A stretch of 64,000 nucleotides of DNA from DATBLE01 sp038248655 (GCA_038248655.1 JBBRXG010000002.1:1-64000), one strand, 5' to 3'. Shown: positions 34,362 to 43,853, numbered from the stretch's first letter. Made by a program: numbers and translations. Notes: generated from the sequence alone by a model not told the origin.

Positions 34362-35680
34362 TGCCAGAGCGCCCACTGCGTGACGGCGACGCCGAGCATC
34401 ACAGAGCTGACGACCAGAATCGCGGTGTGCACGCGGGGCCGCCCGCCGAGCGCGGCCAGGCCCAGAAAGCACGGGAAGAGGACGAGGCCGAACCGCGGAA
34501 TCGAGAGGAGCGGCCAGCGCTCGCTGGGAACGCTGAGCGGGATCGCGAGGCTGACCGCGCAGAAGACGCCGTACGGGGCACCGAAGCGTCGCCACGCGAT
34601 CACGGTCAGGACGATGAGGAGAACGAGGAAAGCAAGCGCTTCGAGGTTGACTGCGGCGACGCGCATGGGGTCGGAGTCCTGCACCGGCGCCCAGTAGGCG
34701 TGTGTGTGCGAGCCGGAGGCGAGCTGGCGCACCCCGGCCCAGCCTGCCCGGAGTCCGTCCCAGAGCCCGCCGAGCGGTCCCGCGTGGGAAAGGTGCCGGT
34801 TCCAGAACCCCTGCGAGCGGGCGAAGGCGAAGGCGTCCCCCTGCGCCAGGCCGAGGTAGAGCGGATACGCGGCGAAGACGGCCGGCGCGATGCCGAGGCT
34901 GACGATCGCGCGCCGCCGCCCGGGCCGTCTCCAGGCGAGAACGACGAGCGCCGGCAGGAGGGCGACACCCGCGATCCGCGTCAGGACTGCGAGTCCGGTC
35001 ACGGCTCCGGCCGCCGGCCAGCGTCCCCGCTCGGCCAGCAGGAACGCGCCGAGAACGAGAGCGAGGAAGAGCGACTCGCTGTAGACGGCCTGAAGGAACA
35101 GGCTCATCGGGAAGACGGCGAGGTAGAGGGCGGCCCGCCGCGCGCCGTCCGCGCCCAGCCGCTCCTCGGCGAGCCGGTGGAGCAGCTCGAACGAGACGAG
35201 CGCCGCGGTCAGCGAGACCGCGATCCCGGCGAGCACATAGTGACCCCCGAGGACACGCCCGAGCCCGGCGAGGGTGAGCGGATACAGCGGATAGAAGGCC
35301 GAAGCCGCTCCCGCCGCGGCGCCGTAGCCGTGCTCGGCGATCCGCAGGAACCAGACGCTGTCCCAGCGTGCCCAGACGTCCGTCACCCACCCGAGGTCGC
35401 GCGTCAGGGACGGGTCGTCCCACCGACCCGCCCTCGGATGGCGGTTCGGCTCGAAGACGAGCCAGGCGAAGAGGGCCGCCGCCCAGATCGCGCTGCGGCT
35501 CCAGACGAAGATTGCCGCGGCCGGTCCTCCCGCCGATGGCGCGCGCAGCTCGGCGAGGCGTGCGGGCACCCGGGGACGCCGCAGGCGCCCGGGCTGTCCG
35601 GCGGGGCGCCACCGGCTTTGCCGGGGGCGCTTCCAGCGGGTGGGCTCTCGGACCCGCTGACCCTTGCTAGGAGCACCCAC
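34349..35680 (-). CDS. PIG-V-like GT-C mannosyltransferase
   Basis: 443 residues with about ten membrane helices. The luminal-type loop RWDSVWFLRIAEHGY and FYPLYPLTLAGLGRVLGG match the PIG-V/actinobacterial mannosyltransferase family, which uses polyprenyl-phosphate sugars outside the membrane. GTG 35680 lies 9 nt after TATGAT; the first 50 residues are basic and poorly conserved, so a later start is possible. Confidence 0.82.
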   Translation of the reverse strand: MGAPSKGQRVREPTRWKRPRQSRWRPAGQPGRLRRPRVPARLAELRAPSAGGPAAAIFVWSRSAIWAAALFAWLVFEPNRHPRAGRWDDPSLTRDLGWVTDVWARWDSVWFLRIAEHGYGAAAGAASAFYPLYPLTLAGLGRVLGGHYVLAGIAVSLTAALVSFELLHRLAEERLGADGARRAALYLAVFPMSLFLQAVYSESLFLALVLGAFLLAERGRWPAAGAVTGLAVLTRIAGVALLPALVVLAWRRPGRRRAIVSLGIAPAVFAAYPLYLGLAQGDAFAFARSQGFWNRHLSHAGPLGGLWDGLRAGWAGVRQLASGSHTHAYWAPVQDSDPMRVAAVNLEALAFLVLLIVLTVIAWRRFGAPYGVFCAVSLAIPLSVPSERWPLLSIPRFGLVLFPCFLGLAALGGRPRVHTAILVVSSVMLGVAVTQWALWQWVA

Positions 35681-35689
35681 GCGGCCTCG

Positions 35690-35697
35690 ATCATACT
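35690..35697. promoter_or_regulatory. overlapping divergent -10 pair (PIG-V-like / DUF2203)
   Basis: Minus strand TATGAT (35690-35695) ends 9 nt before GTG 35680; plus strand CATACT (35692-35697) ends 6 nt before GTG 35704. The two hexamers share four bases in a 23-bp divergent spacer. Confidence 0.5.
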
Positions 35698-35703
35698 TCG
35701 GCC

Positions 35704-36099
35704 GTGGAGCGCGTCTTCACCACCGAGGAGGCGAACGCCGCGCTCGCCGAGCTGCGGCCGCTGGTCGAGCGCATGGTCGGGGCCAAACGGATCCTCGATC
35801 AGGCCGAGGAGCGTCGTGACGAGTCGGCCCGCCGCATCGCCGGAAACGGCGGCGGCATGCCGCCGCGCGAGCTCGCCGCTCTCCACGCGGAGGTCGACCG
35901 GGCGTTGACCGAGCTCGGGGGGGCGCTCGACCGGATCCGCGCTCTCGGCGTGGTCGTCAAGGATCTCGACTCGGGCCTGGTCGACTTCCCGGCCGTCCGC
36001 GACGGCGACCCGGTCCTGCTCTGCTGGCGGCTCGGCGAGGACGAGGTCGCGTTCTGGCACGGCCTCGAGGACGGGTTTGCCGGCAGACGCCCGATTTGA
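35704..36099 (+). CDS. DUF2203 family protein
   Basis: 131 residues, starting FTTEEANAALAELRPLVERM, a helical N-terminal half, then GLVDFPAVRDGDPVLLCWRLGEDEVAFWH, which is the DUF2203 signature. Function is unknown in the family. GTG start 6 nt after a CATACT hexamer. Stands alone ahead of MscS. Confidence 0.85.
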   Translation: MERVFTTEEANAALAELRPLVERMVGAKRILDQAEERRDESARRIAGNGGGMPPRELAALHAEVDRALTELGGALDRIRALGVVVKDLDSGLVDFPAVRDGDPVLLCWRLGEDEVAFWHGLEDGFAGRRPI

Positions 36100-36101
36100 A
36101 G

Positions 36102-36133
36102 CAGTGAACGTCCTCACGATTGTCACTGAGGAC
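36102..36133 (+). repeat. alternative short hairpins between DUF2203 and mscS
   Basis: Two overlapping inverted repeats: GTCCTCA (36110-36116) with TGAGGAC (36127-36133), and CAGTGA (36102-36107) with TCACTG (36123-36128). Mutually exclusive folds just before the MscS gene; could terminate DUF2203 transcription or sit in the mscS leader. Confidence 0.4.
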
Positions 36134-36165
36134 TGAGACCACCGAGCGTCGAATAGGAGTGGTCG

Positions 36166-36894
36166 ATGCCCTTCTGGGAACGAGCTGCCGTCCTCGGCGC
36201 GGTCGTCGCCTCCAGCTTCCTGCTCGCGAAGCTGATCGACGCGCGGATGCGCCGGGGGCACCTCGCCGCCGGGGCAGAGACGCGCTACCGGGTCCTGCGC
36301 CGGAGCATCATGAGCGCGATCGTCTTCGTCGCCCTGATGTCGGGCCTGCTCGTCATCCCACAGGTGCGCGCGATCGCGGGTGCGCTCCTCGCCTCGAGCG
36401 CGGTGATCGGGCTCGTGATCGGCTTCGCCTCGCAGAAGACGCTCGGGAACTTTGCCGCTGGTCTCCTGATCGCGTTCACGCAGCCGCTCCGCCTGGGCGA
36501 CCGGATCGCTGTCGACGGGGCCGAGGGCGTCGTCGAGGAGATCCACCTGACGCACACGTTCGTCCGTGCCAACGACGACTCGAGACTTGTCGTCCCGAAC
36601 GAGAAGCTCGCCTCGGATACCATCCGCAACTCCACCATCGTCGACCGGGCGCAACGCGCCGAGATCACGGTGCAGGTTCCATTGAGCTTCGACCTCGAGA
36701 ACGTCACCGGGTTGCTGCGCACCGAGTGCGCCGGTGAGCGCGAGGCCGACGTCTTCGTCAGTGCCCTCGAGACCGGCACGGCGACGGTCACGGTCAGAGC
36801 GCTCGCCGTCGATTCCCGTCACGCGGAGGAGTTGGAGCACGAGCTCCGGCTTCGCGCGCACCGCTGCCTGCGAGCGGCCGGGATCTTCGCGTGA
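36166..36894 (+). CDS. MscS-family mechanosensitive channel
   Basis: 242 residues. Two to three membrane segments (about 8-25, 50-66, 72-95), the pore-lining glycine-rich helix ASSAVIGLVIGFASQKTLGNFAAGLLIAFTQP, then the cytoplasmic beta domain with GDRI and VVPNEKLASDTIRN. Opens on membrane tension. Good AGGAG before ATG 36166. Translation-coupled to PBP1A by GTGA. Confidence 0.93.
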   Translation: MPFWERAAVLGAVVASSFLLAKLIDARMRRGHLAAGAETRYRVLRRSIMSAIVFVALMSGLLVIPQVRAIAGALLASSAVIGLVIGFASQKTLGNFAAGLLIAFTQPLRLGDRIAVDGAEGVVEEIHLTHTFVRANDDSRLVVPNEKLASDTIRNSTIVDRAQRAEITVQVPLSFDLENVTGLLRTECAGEREADVFVSALETGTATVTVRALAVDSRHAEELEHELRLRAHRCLRAAGIFA

Positions 36895-39140
36895 CCAGGA
36901 AGGCGGGGCGACCGGGCCGGCCGGACGACCTCCCGCGCGGCACCCGGCGCCGCCGGATCAGGGCCCGCGGTCGCAAGCACGGCCGCCGGAACACGATCGC
37001 GATCGCCCTCGTCGTCGCCTTCGGCATCCCGCTCGTGCTCGTCCTCACCGGGCTCGGCGCGACGGCGGCGTTCAAGTCGAGCTGCACGCTCGCCTCGCTC
37101 CGACCCGTGTCGATCGGCCAGAACTCGTTCGTGTACGCAGCCGACGGGACGCTGCTCGGCTCGATCCCGGCCGAGCGGAACCGCCAGCCCGTCTCGCTCC
37201 CCCGGATCAACCCCTGGATGGCGAAGGCGGTGATCGCGACCGAGGACCGGCGCTTCTACCAGCACGGGGGAGTCGACTGGGAAGGAATCGTGCGGGCAGC
37301 CTGGCGCGACGTGAGCAAGGGCAAGGTCGTCGAGGGCGGCTCGACGATCACGCAGCAGCTCGTGCGCAACCTGTACATCTCCCGCGAGCGGACCTTCCAG
37401 CGCAAGGTCAAGGAGATCTGCCTGGCCGCCAAGCTGAGCAAGCACTGGTCGAAGGAGCGGATCCTGACCGCGTGGATGAACCAGGTCTACTTCGGCAACC
37501 ACGCCTACGGCGTCGAGGCGGCTGCTCAGACCTACTTCTCGAAGCACGCCGAGCAGCTGACGATGATGGAGTCGGCCCTGCTCGCCGGCCTCCCCCAGGC
37601 GCCGTCGTTGTACGACCCCGTCCTCCATCCGGAGGCGGCCCTCACGCGCCGCGCCGCGGTGCTGAAGGCGCTGTACGACAACGGCGACATCTCGATCGGC
37701 CGCTACGAGGCCGCCCTCGCCGATCGGAGCCTGCACCTGAAGCCCGGCCGCCTCTACACGCAGATCCGCGAGCCGTACTTCTTCAGCTACGTCCGCGACC
37801 AGCTGATCGCGAGGTACGACGCCCAGACTGTTCAGTCCGGCGGGCTGCGTGTCTACACGACGATCGACCCGGCGTTCCAGCGCGCCGCCAAGGAGGCGAT
37901 CCGGGAGACGCTCTACCTGAAGGACGACCCCGCTGCGGCGCTGGTCTCGATCAACCCGGCGAACGGCGCGATCAGGGCGATGACCGCGGTCTATCCCGGC
38001 CGGACGCAGAACCAGTTCAACCTGGTCGCGCAGGCGCGGCGGCAGGCGGGCTCGACGTTCAAGACCTTCGTGCTCACCGAGGCGGTCGACCAGGGGATCA
38101 ACCCGGCGACCGCGACCTACGTCTCGGCTCCCTTCCGGTACCAGCCCGACCCGGCGATCCCGGCGTGGGAGGTCTCGACGTACAGCCACTCGTACTCGGG
38201 CCTGATCAGCGTGCAGCAGGCGACGCTCCAGTCCGACAACACGGTCTATGCGCAGCTGACGCTCGACGTCGGCCCTCAGCACGTCGCCGACATGGCGCAT
38301 GCGCTCGGCGTGCAGAGCCCGCTCGAGCCCGTGCCGTCGATCGGCCTGGGCTCGAATGCCGTCTCGCCGCTCGACATGGCCTCGGCGTACGCGACGATCG
38401 CGGCCGGCGGGGTCTACTCGCAGCCGATGGCGATCCGCAAGGTGATCCTCCCGAACGGCAAGGAGGACGTGGGCGCCGGGTGGGGCAAGCCCAGACGCAG
38501 GCGGGTGATCCCCGACGGGGTCGCCTACACCGTGACGCAGATCCTCGAGCAGAACGTCCAGTACGGGACCGGCACGCGCGCGAACTTCGGCCGTCCGGCT
38601 GCGGGGAAGACGGGCACGACCGACGACCATGCCGACGCCTGGTTCTGCGGCTACCTGCCGAATCTGGAGGCGACGGTCTGGGTCGGCTACCCGCAGGGCG
38701 AGATCTCGATGGAGAACGTCCACGGGATCGCGGTCGCAGGAGGGAGCTTCCCGGCCGAGATCTGGCGGCTGTTCATGGAGCGGGCAGTGCGGTACTCGCC
38801 GCCGCAGGACTTCGCGACGCCGACGACCTACCCGACGTGGAAGTACTTCCAACGCGGCCAGTACGCGATCCAGTTCGTCCCCGCGACGAGCTCGAGCTCG
38901 ACCACGACGGCACCGGCCACGACCGGGCCGACGACGACCACGTCGCCGGCGACGACGGAGCAGGTGACGATCCCGGTCGACCGGCCGACGCAGGTGACGC
39001 CGCCGCCGACGACGACGACGGTCGCGCCGCCGCCTCCGCCGCCGACGGCGCCGCCCCCGGCCACGACGCCGCCGCCGCCGCCGACCGAGCCGCCGCCGAC
39101 CGAGCCGCCGCCGACCCCCGTTCCGCCGCCGACCCCCTAG
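36891..39140 (+). CDS. class A penicillin-binding protein (PBP1A type)
   Basis: 749 residues. Basic N-terminus, one membrane helix (about 35-57), GT51 transglycosylase with catalytic E118 in ATEDRRFYQHGG, and a transpeptidase with S388-x-x-K391 (STFK), S448-D-N and K573-T-G. The last 80 residues are a Thr/Pro-rich linker-like tail. Synthesises and crosslinks peptidoglycan outside the membrane. GTG overlaps mscS stop. The stop codon lies inside a long hairpin (39138-39171). Confidence 0.96.
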   Translation: MTRKAGRPGRPDDLPRGTRRRRIRARGRKHGRRNTIAIALVVAFGIPLVLVLTGLGATAAFKSSCTLASLRPVSIGQNSFVYAADGTLLGSIPAERNRQPVSLPRINPWMAKAVIATEDRRFYQHGGVDWEGIVRAAWRDVSKGKVVEGGSTITQQLVRNLYISRERTFQRKVKEICLAAKLSKHWSKERILTAWMNQVYFGNHAYGVEAAAQTYFSKHAEQLTMMESALLAGLPQAPSLYDPVLHPEAALTRRAAVLKALYDNGDISIGRYEAALADRSLHLKPGRLYTQIREPYFFSYVRDQLIARYDAQTVQSGGLRVYTTIDPAFQRAAKEAIRETLYLKDDPAAALVSINPANGAIRAMTAVYPGRTQNQFNLVAQARRQAGSTFKTFVLTEAVDQGINPATATYVSAPFRYQPDPAIPAWEVSTYSHSYSGLISVQQATLQSDNTVYAQLTLDVGPQHVADMAHALGVQSPLEPVPSIGLGSNAVSPLDMASAYATIAAGGVYSQPMAIRKVILPNGKEDVGAGWGKPRRRRVIPDGVAYTVTQILEQNVQYGTGTRANFGRPAAGKTGTTDDHADAWFCGYLPNLEATVWVGYPQGEISMENVHGIAVAGGSFPAEIWRLFMERAVRYSPPQDFATPTTYPTWKYFQRGQYAIQFVPATSSSSTTTAPATTGPTTTTSPATTEQVTIPVDRPTQVTPPPTTTTVAPPPPPPTAPPPATTPPPPPTEPPPTEPPPTPVPPPTP

Positions 39141-39171
39141 ACGATTGATCGATCAATCGACCAATCGTCTA
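39138..39171. terminator. long palindrome at the end of PBP1A gene
   Basis: Arms TAGACGATTG and CAATCGTCTA (10 bp), one A-C mismatch, then 5 more bp (TCGAT/ATCGA). The left arm contains the PBP1A stop. No T-run follows, so it may be a terminator or a protein-binding palindrome. Confidence 0.5.
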
Positions 39172-39180
39172 GCTGAAGCC

Positions 39181-39195
39181 GGGATCCGAGATCCC
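39181..39195. repeat. GGGATC/GATCCC inverted repeat
   Basis: Perfect 6-bp arms around CGA, between the two larger related hairpins of this spacer. Confidence 0.4.
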
Positions 39196-39258
39196 AGGGG
39201 CAATGCGCAAACGCTACGGCAGGGCTCGCCGCCGCCAAGTCGAGTCACATCACCTGCG

Positions 39259-39293
39259 AGATGATTGATCGATGAATTTCCGATCGATCATCT
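39259..39293. repeat. 13-bp hairpin before the GT-C gene
   Basis: Arms AGATGATTGATCG and CGATCGATCATCT with a single T-G wobble, 9-nt loop. It opens like the hairpin at 39138 (AGAYGATTGATCGAT), so the two look like related copies flanking the spacer. It ends one base before GTG 39295. Confidence 0.5.
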
Positions 39294-39294
39294 A

Positions 39295-40521
39295 GTGTCC
39301 GTGCCCGCCTCGCGCGTCGCGCGCCGGGCGACGCTCTTCGTCACGCCGCTTCTCCTCGGCGCACTCGCGGTGCCGAGCGGAGGGCTCTTCCGAGGCGCGA
39401 AGTTTCGCGACCTCCACCTCTACCGGCAGTACGGCGACGCGCTCCTCGACGGACGGATCCCCTACCGCGACTTCTTCGTCGAGTATCCGCCGGGCGCCAT
39501 CCCGCTCTTCGCCGCACCGTCGCTTGCCCCGGGGGGCGCCTACGACGCGATCTTCAAGGTGGTGATGACGGCCTGCGCGCTCGCATCGATCTATTGCGTG
39601 TCCTTCGTGCTGGCACGTGAGGGGGCCTCGCTCCTTCGGATCGCGGCGGCGGCCGTCTTCCTGGCGGTCGTCCCGATCGCGCTCGGGCCGGTGTCGCTCA
39701 ACACCTACGACGCCTGGCCTGCGGCCCTCACCGTCGCTGCCGTGGCCGCGCTCGTGACGGAGCGTGATCGCCTCGCCCTCGCGCTGATCGGCATCGCGGC
39801 CGCGGCGAAGCTCTACGCGGTCCTGCTTGCTCCGCTGGCGCTCGTCTGGATCTGGCGGCGGAGAGGGTCGCGCTCCGCCCTCGGCGGTCTCGGTGCCTTT
39901 GCGGCGGCGGTTGCCGTCCTCGTCGTTCCGTGGCTCGCGCTCGCTCCGGGCGGGGTCTGGGACAGCGCCCACTCGCAGGTCGGCCGCGCCCTCCACGCCG
40001 AGAGCCTCGCCGCGAGCGTCCTCCTCGTCGCCGACCGCCTCGGTCTCTACGACGCCCGCGTGGTCACGGCGGCCCCGGCGGTATCGCGTGACCTTGCCGG
40101 CACGCTCCCGGATGCGCTCGCGACCGCTTCGGCGGCCGTTGCCGTCGCGGCGGCGCTCGCGCCCGGCCTGATCGCGCTCCGACGCCGTGTCGAGCCGGGG
40201 GTGATGTTCGCGGCGAGCGTCGCCGGCTTCCTGGCCTTCACGAAGGTGCTCTCCCCGCAGTATCTCGTCTGGCTGATCCCGCTCGTCCCGCTCGACGGGA
40301 TCGCCGCGGCGGTGCTGCTCGTCGCCGCCCTCGCTCTCGCCCAGAGCTGGTACTTCCACTACCGCGACCTCTGGGCGGTCGGGCCTCAGGCGTGGACGCT
40401 CTTCGCGCGGAACCTCGTCCTCGTCGCGCTGTTCGCCGTGCTCACGGCGGGGCTCTCCGGAAGACGAGCACCCCGTCTCGCTCGAAGACGAGCCGCCATT
40501 CCGGATCGCGGCGCAGCCTGA
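39295..40521 (+). CDS. GT-C/GT87-like membrane glycosyltransferase
   Basis: About 408 residues and ten membrane helices. LYRQYGDALLDGRIPYRDFFVEYPPGA resembles the GT87/DUF2029 mannosyltransferase loop with acidic residues, and VLSPQYLVWLIPL occurs near the C-terminus. Start is unsure: GTG 39295 (after the hairpin), GTG 39301, or ATG 39265 inside the hairpin. Convergent, overlapping the DUF2079 3' end by 80 bp. Confidence 0.78.
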   Translation: MSVPASRVARRATLFVTPLLLGALAVPSGGLFRGAKFRDLHLYRQYGDALLDGRIPYRDFFVEYPPGAIPLFAAPSLAPGGAYDAIFKVVMTACALASIYCVSFVLAREGASLLRIAAAAVFLAVVPIALGPVSLNTYDAWPAALTVAAVAALVTERDRLALALIGIAAAAKLYAVLLAPLALVWIWRRRGSRSALGGLGAFAAAVAVLVVPWLALAPGGVWDSAHSQVGRALHAESLAASVLLVADRLGLYDARVVTAAPAVSRDLAGTLPDALATASAAVAVAAALAPGLIALRRRVEPGVMFAASVAGFLAFTKVLSPQYLVWLIPLVPLDGIAAAVLLVAALALAQSWYFHYRDLWAVGPQAWTLFARNLVLVALFAVLTAGLSGRRAPRLARRRAAIPDRGAA

Positions 40522-41863
40522 CCAGCGCCGCAGCGGCGGGCAGGGGCGCGACCCGGTCGGCGTAGCTGGAGCGTGTCTCGTCGGCGGCGACCCACGTCGC
40601 GTCGGAGAGCTTCGGCAGGCTGAGCACCCGGCGCCGACCCGAGAGGTGGCCGCCGAGCACGTTGGTGGCGCTGACGACCTCGTGCGGGGGGACGAGCGAG
40701 ACCGCCCGGGCGGCGATGCGGTCGTGCGTTGTCACCCGCCAGTCGGACTTCTGGAAGTCCTCGCCCCCCGGGATCTCGCCCCAGAGCGGAACGGCACCGA
40801 GCTTGTAGTTCCCGATCAGTGCGATCACCACGGCGCCGGCGGCGAGCGCTCCGGTGTACGACGGTCTGCGTCGCGCGAGCGCGGCGGCGCCGAAGATCGC
40901 TGCGACCAGGAGCGGGGGAATCGCACCCGCGGAGTAGTGGAAGTGAATCGAGGTCTGGGTCGGCGTCGCCGAGAGCATGTTCAGCGCGAGCTCCGGCAGC
41001 GCGGCGAGGAGGACGAGCGGCGCGAGGACGACGACCAGCCCGAGCGGGAGCAGCAGGTGAAGCAGGTAGTGGACGTCGCCCCGTCCGAACGCCTCCGCGA
41101 CCAGCCGCCAGGGGTGCGTGATCGCGGTCTTCGCGATTCCGCCTGCCGAGCCGCCGATCGCGTCGTACCGGCCGTAGAAGGCCGAGCCGGCGCCGGCGTT
41201 GAAGTGCGGGATGACGACGGCGATCGCGATCGCCGAGACGGTCGCTCCCGCACCGGCGACGAGCCCGCCTGTCCACCACCTCCGCCGGCTGATCGCGTAC
41301 CAGGCGCCCATCCCGGCGACGACGAGTCCGACCTCCTCCTTGGTCGTCATCGCGAGCACGGCAAAGACGGAGAACGGGACGAGCCGGTCCTCGTCGAGGT
41401 ACCAGAACGCGAAGAGGAGGAAGGGGCAGGCGAGCGCGACCGGGTGGAACTCGTTCAGCGTCAGCCACTCGGTGGCGGGGTAGAGCAGGTACACGAGGGC
41501 GAAGGCCAACCCGCTTCGCTCGGAGCCGAGGTGCTTGCGGGCGAGCCGGAAGACGGGCAGCGCGCCGACGGCGACGGCGACTGCCTGGGCGGCGAGAAGC
41601 ATCTCGGGGCTGGGCCAGATCCACCAGAGCGGCGCGAACGCCGCGAGGATCGGGTCGAAGTGGGCGGCGAGCCGCGAGATCTGCCGGCCGTCGCCGCTCG
41701 TCATCTGGAGGACATGTCCATGCGCCGTGTTCCAGACCGTCTGAACCATGTTTCCGAGGTCGTAGCGGCCGGTGTTGAAGGCGCGGTGGCGGAGAATCGA
41801 GAGCGACCCGAACCCGGTTGCGTACGAGGCGATCGCCGTCCAGAGGAGGATGCGGACCCTCAC
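40442..41863 (-). CDS. DUF2079 membrane protein
   Basis: 473 residues with about ten membrane helices. YDLGNMVQTVWNTAHG and AAHFDPILAAFAPLWWIWPSPE are the DUF2079 opening; LYPATEWLTLNEFHP follows. Predicted GT-C-like fold, function unknown, often with glycosyltransferases. GTG overlaps the GT4 stop (GTGA). Confidence 0.83.
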   Translation of the reverse strand: MRVRILLWTAIASYATGFGSLSILRHRAFNTGRYDLGNMVQTVWNTAHGHVLQMTSGDGRQISRLAAHFDPILAAFAPLWWIWPSPEMLLAAQAVAVAVGALPVFRLARKHLGSERSGLAFALVYLLYPATEWLTLNEFHPVALACPFLLFAFWYLDEDRLVPFSVFAVLAMTTKEEVGLVVAGMGAWYAISRRRWWTGGLVAGAGATVSAIAIAVVIPHFNAGAGSAFYGRYDAIGGSAGGIAKTAITHPWRLVAEAFGRGDVHYLLHLLLPLGLVVVLAPLVLLAALPELALNMLSATPTQTSIHFHYSAGAIPPLLVAAIFGAAALARRRPSYTGALAAGAVVIALIGNYKLGAVPLWGEIPGGEDFQKSDWRVTTHDRIAARAVSLVPPHEVVSATNVLGGHLSGRRRVLSLPKLSDATWVAADETRSSYADRVAPLPAAAALVRLRRDPEWRLVFERDGVLVFRRAPP

Positions 41864-42918
41864 AGTGTGCTCTCGAGCAGCGCTCGCCAGCGGGCGCCGA
41901 GCACGTCCTCGCTCGCGCGGGCGCGGTAGGCGGCCAGGCCCCCGGCCGAGAGCGCATCCGCCAGAGCCGGCTCGGCGGCCAGGCGGCGGACCGCGGACGC
42001 GAGCGCCGCGGGATCGCCGGCCGGGACGAGCAGGGCGCTCTCGCCGTTTCGCAGCAGCTCTCTCGCCGCAGGCGTATCGGCCGTTACGAGGGGTGTGCCG
42101 CAGGCGATCGCCTGGAAGGCCTTGTTCGGAATCACCCGGGCGGCCTTCGGGGAGGTGCCGAAGATGCCGAGCGCGCACGAGGCGCGGTGCAGCTCCCGCG
42201 CGAGCTCGTCGTACTCGACCCAGGGCACGTGGACGACGTTCGACGGTAGGCGAGCGAGCAGCCGGTCGAGCTGCCCGCTGCCGACGATCCGGAAGCGGAG
42301 CTCGGGGGCGAGGTGCGCAGCCGCAAGGATCGTGTCGAGCCCGTGGAGCGGGATCAGCTTGCCGACGAACACCGCGGTGAACGAGTCCGGTCGCTCCCAG
42401 CCGGGGCGGAAGACGCGCTCCTCGGCACCGACGAAGCAGACCTCGACGCGGCGCGCTCCCGTCGTGGGCCGGAGGTGGGCGGCGTGGGCGACGGTGTCGG
42501 CGACGACGAGATCGGCGGCCCTGAACGACGCCCGGTCGAGCGCGGCGAGGGCGCGCCCCGGGAGGCTCCGCGCGCGAAACCGGCCACGGTCGGCGACGAG
42601 GGTGTCGGCGAGGGAGACGAGCGGGTTGAACACGACCGGGCGCTCCCCGGCGGCGCGTCGCGCGGCGATCAGGTCGGGGTGACCGGGGTACCCGACGAGC
42701 AATACGTCGAAGGCGATCCTCGGCCGCCGCAGCAGCCGCAGCTCGGCGGCCGCGAGTCGGGCGGCCGAGGCCGGTCCGGCTCGCCACGTGTGCTCCCGGC
42801 CCTCCCACACGTCGACATGCCGCTCGGACACCTCGACGCCGGCACGCCGGAGGCACGAGATCACCTGGGCGTTCCGCGGGTACCGCTGCTCGTAGGTCCC
42901 GAAGTAGAGGACCTTCAG
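41860..42918 (-). CDS. GT4 glycosyltransferase, apparent CTG start
   Basis: 352 residues from CTG 42918, which shares CTGA with the GT2 stop and has GAGGAG 8 nt upstream. The start KVLYFGTYEQRYPRNAQVISCL is a typical GT4 first strand and loop; the first canonical codon, GTG 42864, cuts it away. The C-domain has VFVGKLIPLHGLDTI and the acceptor-loop NKAFQAIACGTPLV. Probably adds sugars to a surface lipid-linked glycan together with the GT2 and DUF2079 proteins. Confidence 0.85.
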   Translation of the reverse strand: MKVLYFGTYEQRYPRNAQVISCLRRAGVEVSERHVDVWEGREHTWRAGPASAARLAAAELRLLRRPRIAFDVLLVGYPGHPDLIAARRAAGERPVVFNPLVSLADTLVADRGRFRARSLPGRALAALDRASFRAADLVVADTVAHAAHLRPTTGARRVEVCFVGAEERVFRPGWERPDSFTAVFVGKLIPLHGLDTILAAAHLAPELRFRIVGSGQLDRLLARLPSNVVHVPWVEYDELARELHRASCALGIFGTSPKAARVIPNKAFQAIACGTPLVTADTPAARELLRNGESALLVPAGDPAALASAVRRLAAEPALADALSAGGLAAYRARASEDVLGARWRALLESTL

Positions 42919-43853
42919 GACAGGATCTCCTCGACGAGCGCCTCCGCCCGCTCGCGCTCGGACGACCGCTCCTCGTGGTGGCTCGTGATCAGCTCGGTGA
43001 TCAACCCGAGCGAGAAGACCTGGATCCCCACGACCACGAGCAGCACTCCGAGGATGAGGAGCGGCCGACCCCCGATCGCGTGGCCCATCGCCTTGACGAC
43101 CGTGAGATACGTGAGCACGCCGACGCCGGCGGTCGAGAGGGCCAGCCCCAGCCCCCCGAACAGATGAAGCGGACGGTGGCGGTACCGGCCGATGAACGAG
43201 ACCGTCAGGAGGTCGAGGAAGCCGCGCAGGTAGCGCTCGACGCCGTACCGCGAGCGCCCGTGCTCGCGCGGCCTGTGGTTGACCGGCACCTCGGCGATCC
43301 GGTAGCCGCGCTGGTGCGCGAGCACCGGGATGAACCGGTGGAGCTCGCCGTACAGGCGGAAGCCGCGGACGACCTCGCTCCGATAGGCCTTCAACCCGCA
43401 GTTCATGTCGTGGAGCCGGACGCCCGAGATCCAGCCGGCGACCGTGTTGAACACGCGCGACAGCAGGCGGCGCCCGAGCGGATCGCGCCGGCGCTCCTTC
43501 CAGCCGGAGACGAGGTCGTACCCCTCCTCGAGCTTGACGAGAAGACGCGGGATCTCCGCCGGATCGTCCTGGAGGTCGCCGTCGATCGTGACGATCACGT
43601 CCCCCCGGGCCCGGGCGAAGCCCGCCGCGAGCGCCGCAGCCTTGCCGAAATTGCGGCGCAGGCGGATGATGGTGACGTTGCCTCCTTTCGCGTGCAGGCG
43701 GGTCAGGGCCGCATACGTCCCGTCGGTCGACCCGTCGTCGACGAAGATCGTCTCCCAGTCCGTTCCGAGCGGCTCGAGCGCCGAGTCCAGCTCGTCGTGG
43801 AGGAGTGCCACGCTGCGCTCCTCGTTCCGGACCGGGACGACCACGGAGATCAC
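42915..43853 (-). CDS. GT2 glycosyltransferase (polyprenyl-phosphate sugar synthase type)
   Basis: 312 residues: GT2 domain with VVVPVRNEE, VDDGSTDGT, DGDLQDDP and the HRPREHGRSRYG motif, then two C-terminal membrane helices (about 235-255 and 265-290). This layout is of DPM/GtrB-like enzymes making undecaprenyl-phosphate sugars used by GT-C transferases, which fits the neighbouring genes. GTG overlaps the kinase stop. Confidence 0.9.
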   Translation of the reverse strand: MISVVVPVRNEERSVALLHDELDSALEPLGTDWETIFVDDGSTDGTYAALTRLHAKGGNVTIIRLRRNFGKAAALAAGFARARGDVIVTIDGDLQDDPAEIPRLLVKLEEGYDLVSGWKERRRDPLGRRLLSRVFNTVAGWISGVRLHDMNCGLKAYRSEVVRGFRLYGELHRFIPVLAHQRGYRIAEVPVNHRPREHGRSRYGVERYLRGFLDLLTVSFIGRYRHRPLHLFGGLGLALSTAGVGVLTYLTVVKAMGHAIGGRPLLILGVLLVVVGIQVFSLGLITELITSHHEERSSERERAEALVEEILS

